From assembly GCA_950295325.1 (NCBI GenBank), contig OX485808.1, forward strand, positions 26,744,527 through 26,804,526: 60,000 bases of DNA, in the 5' to 3' direction. The notes below the pieces were generated by a model, which worked only from the letters and a program-made list of their open reading frames with translations, had not been told where the DNA came from and did not search any database. Source of the stretch: Polytrichum commune. Lineage: Eukaryota > Streptophyta > Polytrichopsida > Polytrichales > Polytrichaceae. Positions 11,173 through 23,869 of the stretch are shown here, in pieces. Position numbers and translations under genes: made by a program. Position 1 is the stretch's first letter, and each line of letters begins with the position of its first letter.

Positions 11173-12399
11173 TAATTTCATTGCGCGGTGGGATGGAACT
11201 TGAATTTTTTAAGAACGCAAAGAAAAAAAAAAAGATATTCGCATATCAGATTTGACCAATTTAGCATTTTTAAATGCCTTGGCTTTTGTCTCTCGCCCTC
11301 CCCCCCCCCCCCCCCTTTTAAGGCTTGAGGGGAACCTAGAGAAGATATTTTATCTTTGAACTAGGATTTGATCCCCTCACCCCGTAGGCGCGAGTAAAAA
11401 TCTCTTTGGAGGCCATTCTAAGTCTTCATTCATTTCCACTATGTCCATTGCATTGAATATGTGGTTATTATATCAATACCAATTATATAATGTAGAGCCC
11501 TTATGACGCTAGAATCATCTTTTTTATTATATATTCAATTGGCGCGTGTAATGTGCAAGTGTGGATATTTGGTTGAAATTACATGTTCGTTTGATTTTAG
11601 TAATTTCTATACCAAATCAAACTGCTAAGGATTATAAAAATAAATTCAACACCTTATACTAGTTATATAAAAAAGACAAATTGGCAAATAAAATTTCAGG
11701 ATCGGATCGTCACACAACTAACTTTTATGATTATTTTGATGAATGGTGGTATCACATTAAAATCATAATGAAGCATGTGATAACGTCCGCTAATAATTAT
11801 GTTAGTGTCAAAGATAGCATCACAAACATTCAGAATAATCTATATTCAAGAATAATCCAACCCCAACTACGACTTTGACTCAAAATTCATCAACCAAGGT
11901 TGACAAGAAGAATTTTCAAGAGTGACCGTATGGAGTTTTTGTACAAATGACCGAAAAAAGTTTAATCATGATTAATTTTTTTGTAAAAACTAATGTTTTA
12001 TTAGAAATGGTAGACCGATAGATGAATAGGCTTATGGACAAACTTTAGAATTAATTCTCTTTCGAATTAAATACATCGTGGTTACAATAGAAAATAATTT
12101 TTTCTTCATTCTCAAATGTGCTTTCTAGAATGATTGAGCTAGTAATGTGTTTGTATAGCTTGCATATGCAAAATTTTATCCTAGCATTTTTATCTTCTTT
12201 TTTTCCACACCTCCGCACTCTCATCTTCATTTTCTTCTATGTTTTTTAATTCAATTACCACAGTTTCTTCAAGATCTTCAATTTATATTGTTCATACTTT
12301 AACCTCGTCCATTTTAAGGTATCTTCTCATTTATTTTGCAGCTCGTATAGTTGCTATAAAGATATCAACATTCTCTAGCTTCCTAGTTGATTTGTACTA
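11173..12399. other. Intergenic, no gene recognised
   Basis: AT-rich DNA with a run of 16 C at 11300-11315. Only short open frames are present. Confidence 0.5.
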
Positions 12400-13250
12400 T
12401 CCCTATGTATAATTTTTCCTCCTTACTTTGCACATTCATCATAAAACTTATCTCGTTGTATTATATACAAATTATGGAGGTAATTGCAAGTGGTGACCAA
12501 ATTAGGTACACGTTGGAGAATCATGTCAATTTTCTTCAATAAAATCTTTCATCTTCCTTTACATATACCAAAAGCGTTCTCTACCACCATTCTTGTTGGT
12601 GACTGAATAAAATTCCAATGCGCAATTGCTAAGTAATGCATATTTTTCATCTTTGAAAGAAGAATAGAATCATGTTGTTTTCTCATTGGATAAGCAACAT
12701 CACCCATAAGCTTGTAAGGTCATAGCTCATATGTTATCATTTTTCTTCCAATATTAAAATTTTGGAACAAAGTCCAATCATGAGAATGTCCAACCCATCC
12801 AAAATCATAATTCCAAAATCTACACCTTAAAATAAAACTATATATATATATATATGAAATAGGATTTATAGAAAGAGCAATAATAAATATATTATTATCA
12901 TCAACTGCTCCAATCACATAAGGTATTTCCTTAAGCTCCTCAAACTCAATTGCAATTTTATTCAATGTACCTCTAGATTGTTTTTCAATTACTAATAGAT
13001 TTAAATGCTTCCCAATTGTAGTACAAAACTCTCTAGCAATGAAAGATGCAGTATTTTCTTAAATTTCATGAGTTTCAACACAACCGTGTAATGAATCACC
13101 ACTACTAAGTTTATTCAAAGAAAGAACAATTTGATTTCTAAGATTAATGAATGCTCTAAAATTGGTATCCTTACGACTCAATGATGGAGATAAGGCAAAT
13201 TTGTTAAGCACTTCGAAGTTCGGGTTACCTCCACACATTCTGACAATCAT
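12400..13250 (-). pseudogene. PIF/Harbinger (HARBI1-like, DDE_4) transposase, decayed
   Basis: The minus strand encodes a chain of transposase blocks. 13250-13059 ends LNKLSSGDSLHGCVETHEI, the N-terminal region typical of plant PIF transposases. 12965-12720 has IPYVIGAVD (first catalytic Asp), CRFWNYDFGWVGHSHDWTLF (second catalytic Asp in HSHD) and FNIGRKMITYEL. Past the stop at 12720 the frame goes on with YKLMGDVAYPMR and, near 12575, the RTRMVVENAFG-like block holding the catalytic Glu, and near 12470 a LHNL block. Breaks include the stop after HEI at 13059, the stop at 12720, an expansion of TA repeats at about 12840-12856 that replaces a normal stretch of the core, and a frameshift near 12590. 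Terminal inverted repeats were not found. Harbinger-type enzymes cut and paste DNA and need a Myb-like partner. Confidence 0.85.
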
Positions 13251-13440
13251 ATTGGCTCAAAAAGTGCCTCATCTGATTAACTTAGCAACTGCAAATCATC
13301 ACAATCTTGTGTTCGCTTTTGAACCTAGAGTGATCTTCATATATTCTATGCAGTCCAACGTGATCGTGATTCATGTCTTTGTGGTATCCTTCTTAATTAC
13401 AAGCCTTGCCATATGCGACTCAAATGTTGGTGAAGAGTGA

Positions 13441-14980
13441 CCACATAAGGCCCACGTTGACTTTCATTTGCAAGTCATCGTGATCAATAATTAAGTTACG
13501 TGAAGGTTGTCAAATTCTTGTCAAATTGCTCCAAGTATGTTGTCGTCCAAACACACATTCAGGCCACCAACACACCTCTGAGAATTGCTTGGTTTCTCCA
13601 ATGTTATATATATTTCTCCGTTTAAGCACAATGCAAACAATGCAATCTGTACTTATGTGAGAGCGACTACAGCGCCGACGATCGCTCTATACAATTTGCA
13701 GCAATTTTACTATTCTTTGAGTACCTCATTAATTAGTAGAAAATTCAAGAGTTAATGTCTCAAACAATATCTCAGCAATGTTGCTCCAAAAATGTCTTAG
13801 GAGTAGTCAAAAAATTGTTCATTCAATGCCACCGTATTGTCACTAGTGGGGACCAGGAGCAAATTTTGGGCGATGTGGAAGGGCCCACCCAATCGTCCAC
13901 CCTATCTCCCTCTTTTAAAGTTTTTGAAGGTTGTCTAATGTTATTTTAGTCATTTCCACCTAAACCTTTTTTTTCCTACCTTTTTGCACTTTACCAACAA
14001 ATTTGCCATGGTAGCATCCCCCTTGTTATAACCTAACTCCAATATTTAGGAAAAAATTGTAGCCTATCATCAACTTAAATTTTAAATCAGTTGTGCATAT
14101 AACCATATGACATTTTTCATTGTGCAATCCACATGTAAAAATTCATAAAACTATTTTTATTTATATTTTTTGGTATCAATTGCATGTTTTATACTCTAGG
14201 AGGAGTGGGCAAACCATGTAAGACATGTATGCATCAATGGTAGTAAAAAAAATTCTCTTGCAAACAAGCTAATCTTGTGGGTGCTTCCAAATCCACATAC
14301 AACTTGAGTGATTGTTGGATCAAATCATAAATTCTCTCATTTGGTTAGTAAATTGCCACAACTCATGGACATCATTTCAAGTTTTAGAGTCAAACTTGAG
14401 ATGCAAAAGTTAAAAGAGGTCAAAGTGAAGACTCTCTTTATCTTCAAGTAAACACACATACCCTCCCAATTGTGTTAACTATTGAACCTAAAATTGTAAA
14501 TATTATGTGAGCAAACAATCCAATCTCATCATAACACATGTCGTCTTGGTGTCCATGCAAATGACCAACATAGTTTGAGGTGGGAGGCAAGAGGGACCTA
14601 TTTGACCTTCTTATGGTGCACTATGGATGTTTTTATCTATCTATTTATATATATATATGTATATACATATATATATATATATATATAATTCATAACAAAG
14701 ATTAATCCTAGTTTCTTCAATACATTTGCAAAAAGCACAACAATTTTAACCTCACGAATCCAAGAAGACTTATGATAAAACAACAAACAACAAGTAACCA
14801 ATTAAGACCCATGTACCTTCGGTCATGCTAACTTTAAAATCTCCACATGGTTTTTATTTTTTGGGAAACCATGTAACATCATATGCTTCGGAACTTTGTG
14901 TCCACTATACCCTTAGATTTAGGTGTCCATAAACAAATAGGTCACAATTCTGATGTATAAACCCTTTGGTGGAATGGGAA
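13441..14980. other. Intergenic, no gene recognised; TA microsatellite
   Basis: AT-rich spacer. A TA-rich microsatellite occupies about 14640-14687. No coding or RNA signal was recognised. Confidence 0.5.
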
Positions 14981-14988
14981 AATATAAA
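14954..14988 (+). promoter_or_regulatory. Possible TATA elements upstream of the plastid membrane protein gene
   Basis: Two TATAAA-like words lie upstream of the ATG at 15119: tataaacc near 14955 and aatataaag at 14982-14989. The second is about 135 bp before the ATG, a normal distance for a short plant 5' UTR. Suggested by motif and position only. Confidence 0.3.
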
Positions 14989-15118
14989 GAAGGAATAATG
15001 ATAGGAGAGAAGAAGAGAACTTGAAGACGAGCTTTAAGTTATAGAACTCTAAGTTAGAGCACCATCACACACTCGTCTCTCGTGTGTTGTCCCTCGCATA
15101 GCATTTGCATTTGCAGCT

Positions 15119-18100
15119 ATGGCGTCCACCGTCGCAGCAACAGCAGCAGCTCCCACGCTCCTCTCCTCACGATCACCTTCCCTCTCAGGTTTCCATCTCT
15201 GTTTCTCCCCTTCTTCCCCCGACCCCCACTCCCCCCTTTTTTTTTCTCTCTCTCTGTTCTCACTACTTTGCCCACATTCTCAATGCGAGTCGCAGGAATA
15301 GGAGAAGCCCTTGTAGGGTTCAGGGGCGGAGCTCCCGAGGTGGGGTGAGGAGAGGGGGGGGGGGGGGCTTTTCTCATTGGTTCCCGGCTGGACGCATTGG
15401 GTGCGTGGTGTGGCGTTTTTGGGGTTAGGGCGATAGATTGTTATGATTTCTGTTAGGCATGTGTGATGATGACGGTGAGGGATGTTTTCTTTTGTTGGGG
15501 TGATGTGGAATGGTTTGGTTTGGTTTGGTATAGTGATTGGGGTGAGGGTTTTGTAAGCTCCTGCTCAGGTTTGTGTGTGGATATGGGGTGTTGGGAGGGC
15601 GATAGTAGGGTTCATCTTAACTTGGCAATTAGTACCGGAATTGTTTGCTTTGTGGTGAATGCGGTTGGGTGATTTTGGATTTGGGAGGGTGGACCTCTGG
15701 GTTACACATTGTGACATAAAGCGTCATGTGTGATTGCCGATTGTGTCTTGATTGGTTTGGGAGTTGAGGAATTGCAGTGGCGGAGGGAATGAGGGACGCC
15801 GAAATCTTGTGAAGTCTTGGAGAAATGAAACAGAGAAAGAGAGGGTGGATTTGGAGAGACTAGTATGTTGAGTTTGGTGCAGGGATCTTGGGTTCACAAA
15901 CCGGCCTTCGGGATTAGCTGCCTGTTCCGCATTCTTTTTTTGAGGGTTGCGCGAGTTTTCGATTTGAATGTGGTATTTGAGGGTTATTTGTACGCAGCTT
16001 TGGGTTCCGATTGCAATTACTTTTAGTGAAATGCAGTCACGCTTCACTTGATAGTTGCGATTTTGGTCGTTGAGATTGTGTGAGCAAGAGTTGGGATTTA
16101 ATCTTTCCCCTTTAGCATGTTCTGAATTTGTATTCTATATTCGTCTCTACAGTGCCAAGGCTTTGTGTACATGAAGGCTTTGTTGTGTCCCCATCCAATT
16201 CAGAGCTTGATTTATTAGCACTAGTACCCCTCTCCGTGCCAAAAGATTTAGCAAAAGGAGAAAGGAGACTAAGGATCCACGTCATGACAAAAGTAAAGTA
16301 TGGCTCAAGTGAATTGCAAACTTGTGATTGCACTAGTGCAATGGAAAAGTCCTCTCGAAGGTTGATTACTTTATGTTTACACATAATTGCCTTTCATTTC
16401 TCAAGCATCTAAGTGACTAACCTATTTGGGAGTAATTTCTCCTCCTCGCTAAGGGTAACTATCCACGTGTCAGTTCCGGCACTTTCTCCCCGAGGTTCAC
16501 ACACAGGAGATTGGTTTTTCTCCTTTTCTAGTGCCCCCGACGAAAAGAAACCCATCTCACATCATTGGTACTGCTTATGGACCTTTGACACTCTAGGTTT
16601 AATTGAACAAGGGGGATTCAAGCTTCCAAGCAGCCCTGATGGCTTTAAACAATGCTCACAAGTTTGTTTTTAAGTATGTGGAACCTTCTTGCTACTTTTT
16701 TGTTTGCTTCCTTGAGCTACTAGTACATGAATGCACCTCCACCCATTGAAAGGCCTCTGGGAAAGGCCTCTAACGAAGCACTTACATAACTTGGACATTG
16801 TGCTTGTTACTAGGTCTTACAACCTTGAAGCCTTCACAATTGGCAACAGTGAAGCTAGCACATCAGCGCACCCACTTATCACACGGCTCAAGCTGCCGAG
16901 CTGTTGTGTCTGCCAGGTACCAATCAGCCACCTGTCACTGATGTTATTGATATTATTGTTGATGGGTTGTGTTAGGGTTTTCAATGTGATGTGATGTGAT
17001 CTGGCGGTGGGTACTGATGTCTCTCTAAGTGATAGTGGCAGGCGAGGAGGCGGTGCAGGTGATTTTGTAGCTGGCTTTTTGCTTGGTGGGGCAGTGTTTG
17101 GTGCTCTTGGCTACTTGCTTGCACCTCAGGTATATGTGTCATTGTTGTTTTCTTTATCTAGATAAGTCTGTGTTCTGCATCTTCCCAATTGGTAATGGGT
17201 AGTTTTTCATCTTTCTAAATGGTAAAGTGAATACTATTCATTTGTGTTGTACTTGTGAAGAAATGCACCCTTAGTAAAAAACTTATAGCACCACCTAACT
17301 TTAAATGACAATCCACACTGATTGTATTTAAAGTGTGCAGCTTGTAGTAAGCCCTTGAGATATGGTTGCAGGAACATTGTTTGAGGGGGGCTTTGTCGTT
17401 GGTGTTATTCCTTTTCAACCAGGATCTAGCTGGTTCGGTTGAATTAGAGAGATCTAATGGAGATATAAGTTTGTGCACATCTAGAAGTCCTCTGATTGGT
17501 GAATATAGAGGTTGAGTAACTCTGATGTATTGTAACATGCTTCAATTTTCAGATCACTAAATCCTTGGAAGACGTGGAAAGTGTGAAGGAGGATGTAGAG
17601 GCAACAAAGAGGCCGGCAAAATTTCTGGAAGATGACGAAGGTCTTGAGGTGGGCTTATACAACATTGTTGACCCCTCGACAAACGTAAGTGAGGTGTAAT
17701 GACAAGAGAGGGTGGTTTTGTTTTAGTTCATATGTTTAGGTTCTGGTTATGAGGGTATTCTCAGTACAAAGCAGTCATGTAGTGGCGGTGAGTTGCTTTA
17801 GTTGCATATAATCACATTCATGTAGCATTTTTTAAAGGGTGTTCTTTTGTCCAAGTCACCCTTTTATTCCAGTTGTCATTGACACCGGTTTGAAATTCTC
17901 TCTACTTGTAGTAGAGGTGGTGCCTTATCACTGCCAGCCATTACACTTGCAAGTGAAATAGAGATTCAAAACTGAGCAGCAATTCTTTCAGAGGAATAGG
18001 GTATGGGGCAATATTTGCGTTTACTGAAAAACTAAGATACTGCAGTAAATTAAAGTAATTTGTCCAGTCAAGAAATACCAGTCTTTCAGGTGTTTTGTCT

Positions 18101-18475
18101 GATTGGTAGTTTGTATTTTAATCTTTGGATTTAATATAAGTGCCTGGTATATAGCTTTCAGCTGATTTATGCACTTTTCACATCTCATGTGCTTGTGTGA
18201 TGGTCAAGATGTTTCTGCAATGAGGGTATATCTGGTTTGCTGCCCTAATGGGTTTTTTTTTTGTTTTCCATCTGTTCACTTGACTTTTACCGTGGTTGCA
18301 GAAAACAAGGAAGAACCTGAATGAGAAGATTGCCCAATTAAACGCTGCTATTGATGATGTCTCTGCGCAGTTGAGGAATGAAGATGGCTTTGGCATGTCC
18401 AATGAGAACAGGAGGAATGAAGATGCTTTTGGCATGTCCAATAAAAGCAACTTGGAGCTTGAGTCAGCTGCTTAA
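15119..18475 (+). CDS. Plastid inner-envelope-type small membrane protein, five exons, 168 aa
   Basis: I place exons at 15119-15188, 16850-16916, 17030-17129 (acceptor could also be 17035 or 17041), 17553-17648 and 18302-18475; all have GT/AG borders and phases 1, 2, 0, 0 fit. The start MASTVAATAAAPTLLSSRSP and the SCRAVVSA stretch have the Ser/Ala/Arg composition of a chloroplast transit peptide. Residues about 57-79 (GDFVAGFLLGGAVFGALGY then LLAPQ) form one glycine-rich membrane segment. After it comes a conserved DDEGLEKTRKNLNEKIAQLN stretch with coiled-coil character and a short repeated tail (RNEDGFGMSN, RNEDAFGMSN). This layout matches the plant family of Arabidopsis At1g42960, described as a chloroplast inner-membrane protein of unknown function and of the same length. 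Recalled from memory, not searched. A second strong donor (gtaagt at 17685) 36 bp after exon 4 would add 12 residues in frame. The exon 2 call rests on phase and composition and is the least certain. Confidence 0.82.
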
Positions 18476-18898
18476 GTATCTGTTGCATGTATAGCTTGCG
18501 AAATGATCAATTAGCACCTTGAAGTGTTATTAGTCGATTCACATAAACCCCATCATATGGATGCTCTAGTTGTAGTTTATTTGTCAGAGGTTTATTTTCT
18601 TCTCCTTATTTCTTTTCCTCGGGGGACTTGTGAATTCTGTTAGTATTGTGGTCTGGTGTGAAGTACGGTTACTTGATAGATTGATGGGCCAGTAATTAAA
18701 ATTACAACAGACTTATTGTTATCTCAAGAATTGTTTGTGGTGCAGTGCAAGCCACACTTTGAGGTCTGTACTGCCGATGATGAGTTGCAATTGGATTGCT
18801 GCGAAGATGGATCCTCCATGGGGAGATGAGTTTTTATGAACCATTGTAGTGTTGGGAGCCAGTTCCTTGACTCCCTTCAGTTCCGTTGAATAATGCTA

Positions 18899-18923
18899 CA
18901 AAATACTGTCTGACAGTATTTTG
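18899..18923. other. Perfect short palindrome downstream of the gene
   Basis: caaaatactgtc and its exact reverse complement flank one central base. It lies about 420 bp after the stop codon of the plastid protein gene. It could fold as a 12-bp hairpin; there is no evidence of function. Confidence 0.6.
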
Positions 18924-19889
18924 GGTCTCTTCTGCCACACTAGTTTGGCATGCTTTATAGTCAGTTCCTTCCATATTTGAAGTTGCCCATATTGCAGGTC
19001 CATCATGCTCAAGCTGAAGACATCTTGGGGATGCTAATTCTGCTGCCCCCAAGTTGGAGAGGTACCATTTTGTGCACTTCAACTTTGGATGACTCAGAAC
19101 GTTTTGTGGTGTTCTATGCAGTCATCAACCACTTTGAAACATTTGATGACTCTCAAAACACGATAAGACAAAAGACGAAGTTATTTTCCTCATTGCAAAG
19201 TCCAACTTGCAATTGGTGACAACTTTGTTGGTTTCTCATCCTCACGTGTGAGGCATGACTTTCTTCAGGGACACTCAACATTTGGACGTTAGATTCTACC
19301 CAAATGTTGGACAGCATGGAACATTCATCACCTCAAACTTTTTGCACTCACATATGTGAGGCTACTTTTTGAAAGATTGAACATTTTGAGACATCTGACA
19401 TTTGGCTTGTGTGAGTGATGTATTAAACAATCTGAATGTCCCTGGTGCAAAGCAGGGAGAAAGCAGGGTTGTGGGAGTAATCAGGGTTAGATTTGCACAA
19501 GTTTCGGGACATAGCTAGGGGTGGGTTCATTATATCCTCAAATTGAATCCTGTATGCAAAAAGTTATGAGGCCTCAAATTATTTTTATAAGTGGAGTGTT
19601 GGTATAAGTTGGGGTGACTTCAAAGTTTTCTTGTATATTCAAATAATATGCAGAAATTTTTATCTTTATTTCTACTATGTCTGAGCCAGTTTTCTGAGCT
19701 AATTTTGCATACTACTAATCCATGAGGACTCTGTAAATGAGCTCACATGCTCGAAGGGTTGGTTTAAGCACCCTCTACCTTCTAGTTATTGTCAAATTTT
19801 AAAATCATCTAAAAGAGCAACTTGAGTATGAGGTTTGTGGGTCCTATGTGGTCACTCTTTTCAATTGGACTCGTCAATGAGAATGATCC

Positions 19890-20190
19890 ATGATCGACTG
19901 TCCCAATCCCTAGGGATAAACAAATTAACTCGTCACTTATGCTCTTACAATATAGTTGAAAATGACACACTTTGTGTTGGAACGTCCCCTCAAATAGGTT
20001 TTCTTATCTATTTCAAAATGCAGCATTAGGAAGTCTTTCTTCCTAGTGGATCACCAAGCTGATATTAGCCTTTATCTCAGAGGCCACTGCAATCCATTAC
20101 TCTAGGGAATTAGCTGTTTTGTCACCATCTTTCATGTACTTAAAGCCTTTTGGCTTTCCGGACTCTAGAATCAATTTCAATTCAATTCAA
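19890..20190 (+). repeat. LINE-like 3' tail fragment, copy 1
   Basis: The fragment encodes a degenerate HLCSYNIVENDTLCVG stretch and then closely follows, at DNA level, the segment at 58560-58840 (shared landmarks: ggaccaccaag/ggatcaccaag, agcctttatctca/agcatctatctca, ctagggaattag, agccttttggctt). The shared C-x2-C...E...H...C layout of the better copy is that of the zinc-binding tail found after reverse transcriptase in plant non-LTR retrotransposons. This copy is disrupted by stops and frameshifts. Confidence 0.65.
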
Positions 20191-21400
20191 GTCTTCCATT
20201 GCCCAAATTTTCTGTGGAATTCCTACAATAGAGCCACATTCCTGATTGCTTACTTGTTCTAAATATTGATTCTTATATAGAAAAGTGAAACATTTTGTTC
20301 AAGTAGCGTGGGCGACGCTGCTGTTGTAGTTGACCCTCCCAACTGTGCTGGATAGCTGATCAAGTAGAAGGCCTCTCAAGTTCTACTAAAAGATCTGTTG
20401 CTTTTGTCCAAACATATCAAAAGCTGAAGGATAATCATCACTCCAATTGTTTTATGGAGGTCACCCATTTTCCCATAACAGAATGATTTGCATAGTAATA
20501 AATAAGACTTACTAGCCCATAGAAAAATATTGCTGAACTGTACAACTTCGTACTCAAAGCTGCTCAAAACTCCTGCACCAAGCCTTCACAAAAGAATCGC
20601 AATGTCTTTGGGAATGAACTGAAATGCGATTCTTTGATGATTTCAGACCATGTTCTTCCTAACATGGCATATGATCACTGAATGCACAGAAACTGTCTTC
20701 TTTGTAGAAGTAAAGGCTTCCCAAAGTCTGCTTTTGGCACCAATTTTGGTTCGAATGTTAGATTTCTTTGAAGGTTCTAGACACTTGTGCGTGACCTCAA
20801 TACAAAACTGCTTAGAACCTTGATGAAGCCTGAAATCAATAAGGTGCAAAGACGAAGGTAAAAGGTGTCAGAGTGATTAATATATCGGTTTAAAATACAT
20901 CATAGTAGCAGCAAGAAAGCAAAAAGTTCTGACAGTAGCAGACCATTTTTACCGAAACTCTGTATTTGTACATACTTGGAATGATACACACACTCACATT
21001 GCCTTCCACATCTATGAAACACCAGCCGGAGGAGATCCAACTTCAGCTTTAACGGTTCTGTTTGACATGATTTGTACACTTCGGTTACTGTTGTACAAAG
21101 CTTGCTACATGAAAGGATTTGTCTATCAGTGCAAGAAGAGCATTCTCCGAAGAAGGAAAGGGTCTCTACATACATGGACCTGCGCTCCCTAAAAGCAAAA
21201 CGAGATCGTAAAAATACCAACTCCTATTCGATCATCGTTAAATTTAGGTTGAGTGACCCAGAAAAAACTGCGTCTCAGTTTGAAAACCTGGCAAACCAAT
21301 CTGGCTGCTGTTGATGTACAGGAGCATGTCGAAAGGTCTATCTCCCTCATTTGCAGGAAAATGAAGTCTTCATCTGAATGATGAGGTCGACAATGATAAC
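20191..21400. other. Intergenic / 3' region of the RLCK gene
   Basis: No gene recognised. The minus-strand frame at 21220-20900 (106 codons) has no domain and lies just downstream of the RLCK stop codon, so part of it is probably 3' UTR. Confidence 0.45.
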
Positions 21401-21415
21401 ATCAACCTCATTGAA

Positions 21416-23754
21416 TCACGAGGTAGACATGGGTAGGCGGGCCAGTGATTCAAGCAGCGTCTCATCCTCGGACGAGGAAATACTAGAGATTGCAAGTTGG
21501 GCGCCTTCTGATCTGGTCACATTCGCCTTCATTGCATCTGACTGACCCACCTCAACCTTGCCATAGTAATTGTGTTTGATTCCTTTCAGTGTCGCAACAA
21601 CCTCTGTCATGGTCGGCCGTTGTGCTTCCTTTGGCCTCAGACAATAAAGTGCTAACATTGCGACCTCCATAGCCCCTTTAATAGGGTAAAGTCCTTCTAA
21701 GCGCTCGTCCATGATAAGAGACAGTCTCGCCTCATCTTTCGTGTGTAGCTTTCCCCATTCAATAAAATTCTTCTCGTCACATAAGAATGCAGCATCCCGG
21801 CTGTACTTGCCAGTGAGAAGCTCAAGCAAAATAACGCCAAAACTCCAGACATTGCTCTTGGCTTGCGCCTGGCTTATCTTCATAGTCTGCAAGCACATCA
21901 ATGAAATTCATATTAGCGAAAATGAAACATTACATTGTCTTCATAGAGGGATACTCTCAAAGTAGCAGTATGGCCTTACCAACTAAAATGAGCCAATTGG
22001 TCCGCTCAATTTAATGTAGGGAACGTGATGGGAATGTAATGAGCCAAATGAGTACGTCAGTAGAGTCTCACCGTAGCGAACGATGACTTGTTTTCAGCAG
22101 TCAAATGTGTGACTGAAAGGCCATGGCCTGCCAACTTCGGATTGAAATCCTCGTCCAGTAACACGTTCGAGGATTTGAAGTCTCTATACACAATCTGCAG
22201 CGGTGCGCGATCGTGCAAGTACAACAGTCCGCGAGATGCTCCAAAGGCAACGTTGATTCTTGCAGCCCAATTGAAAAAAGGGCACGTCTCCCGAGAACTT
22301 CCAAAAAGATAGTCGTACAGGCTACCACCAGGTGACTGCTCAAAAACTAGGAGGCGCTCTCCGTGTTTCCCTCCCTTCACCATAGTCTCATCACGGGTGC
22401 AGTAACCTTTGACCTTACAGATGTTCGTACTGGACAGCTGCGCAAGCATTTGAACGTCTGATCTCCACTCCTTGAAATCCTGAAATGAAACAGAAACCCG
22501 CATGTCAAATTATGCATCCATGGTTTGATGTTTTCAAAATCACGGTGGCTGCCGTGTGCTTATTATATCAGAAGGAACACTGCAAATTACTGCACTTGCT
22601 CCAAAAATCAAACGGCCAATTGCACTGAACGATCTCGAGGTGATTGCAGAGGAAAGAAACACTATCAATAACTCTAATGATCTCTGGTCAACTCTTCATT
22701 ACGAGCACGAAAATCGAAACCAACGATCTGTCGCAGCAGGCAGATGATTATAGCAGACTCTAGAGAAGATGAACAAGATGAAAGATGTGAGGACCAGACC
22801 CCTTGAATATTTATAAGAGAATGTCAATAATGTGACCTGCTCTAACTCAGCAGTTGCCAATCGAACAACGGTCATATCGCACTTGGTGTCGCCGATCCGT
22901 GCCCTGTAGACAGCGCCGAATTCGCCTTTCTCAAGGCAACACTCTGAGGCAAATTCGCGAGTTGCACAGGCGAGGTCAGCAAACTCGTAAGCTTCGAGGC
23001 CTGGTAACAGCTTGGTGGCCACAGATGGAGGTGGGAGAGGCAGTGCACCCTGGACTGGTGTCACTCTTCCTCTCCAGCTGCTCCATGACCCGATGGTTTC
23101 CGAAGGTGCAAGTCGGCTTGTGGACACGAATGTACTGGTGGCAGACCGAGATCGCAATTCCGGGCTCGGTGAGGACGCAGCACTTGGCAGGCCGTCAGGT
23201 AAGGGCAGTGGTAGAGACACCGGCACGTTCTTAGGGATAATGACCTCCTCCGCAACGGGTAGAGGAAGAGGTTGCGGGCGACCGCCAAAGCTCGTAGCTC
23301 TCCTCAGAGTAGCTTCTTTCTTTGACAATGCACGGATCTTCCTCTGTTCACCATTGTAATAAATGCTGTTGGATGGAGGTTTCAAGGGGCCTGAAAAAGA
23401 GGGAGAGTGCACGGTAGTATCATACGATGTACTCCTCGTCAAAGGACCGGAGAAGTTTGCTGGGACTTTGATGTTTCTTGATCTTCTGAGACTCAAAGAT
23501 TCCGACAACGCCTTGGCCTCATGGCTCCTACATTGTGTAGGACCTGTATTCCCGGTGCCAAATGATGCTATCGCGTCACCTCCACGTGTCCCTGAAGGAA
23601 TGTGAGTGAGGAGGTTCACGCATTTCGGGATTGCCGGGAGCTCCAAAGGTTTATTACTGAACAAACTTGTAGAGTCTGTGGACGAAATGCTCGACAAGGG
23701 CGATCCCAACGGTTCGCGAGCCTCGTGAACTTGTGGGATCGAAAAGCATCCCAT
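21416..23754 (-). CDS. Receptor-like cytoplasmic kinase with degenerate catalytic motifs (probable pseudokinase), 598 aa
   Basis: Exons at 23754-22837, 22479-22072 and 21886-21416, all GT/AG and phase 0. I chose the ATG at 23754 because it gives MGCF, an N-myristoylation plus palmitoylation start usual for plasma-membrane RLCKs; an upstream in-frame ATG at 23826 would add 24 residues. Residues 1-250 are Ser/Pro-rich and disordered, with repeats of the form FSGPLTRSTSYD / FSGPLKPPS and PLPLP runs. The kinase domain runs from about 255 to 535. Seen: a glycine loop GEFGAVY (277-283), IVYRDFKSSNVLLD (402-415) with Asp406, Lys408 and Asn411 kept. Changed: the ATP-binding Lys is Arg298 (TVVRL), the helix-C Glu is Asp314, DFG is GHG (424-426), the APE/P+1 segment is missing at the exon 2-3 join, and the helix-F Asp is Asn454 (KSNVWSFGV). 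It is therefore probably inactive as a kinase and may act as a scaffold. The ORF is otherwise clean, so it does not look like a decayed gene. Confidence 0.88.
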
Positions 23755-23869
23755 TACACCGATCGCCTCGAGCCGTGTCCTGATCGTCGTGAGCTTGTTC
23801 CGTTCGACTGCCTCCCGCGGCGCCATGAACTCATTGGCGATCTACCAAACCAGGTTCCGCCACATCCAG

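Noticed and set aside
15082-15428. Longer open frames over the first exon of the plastid protein gene
   Set aside because: They read through the donor at 15189 into the intron; the frame giving the transit peptide and matching phases was preferred.
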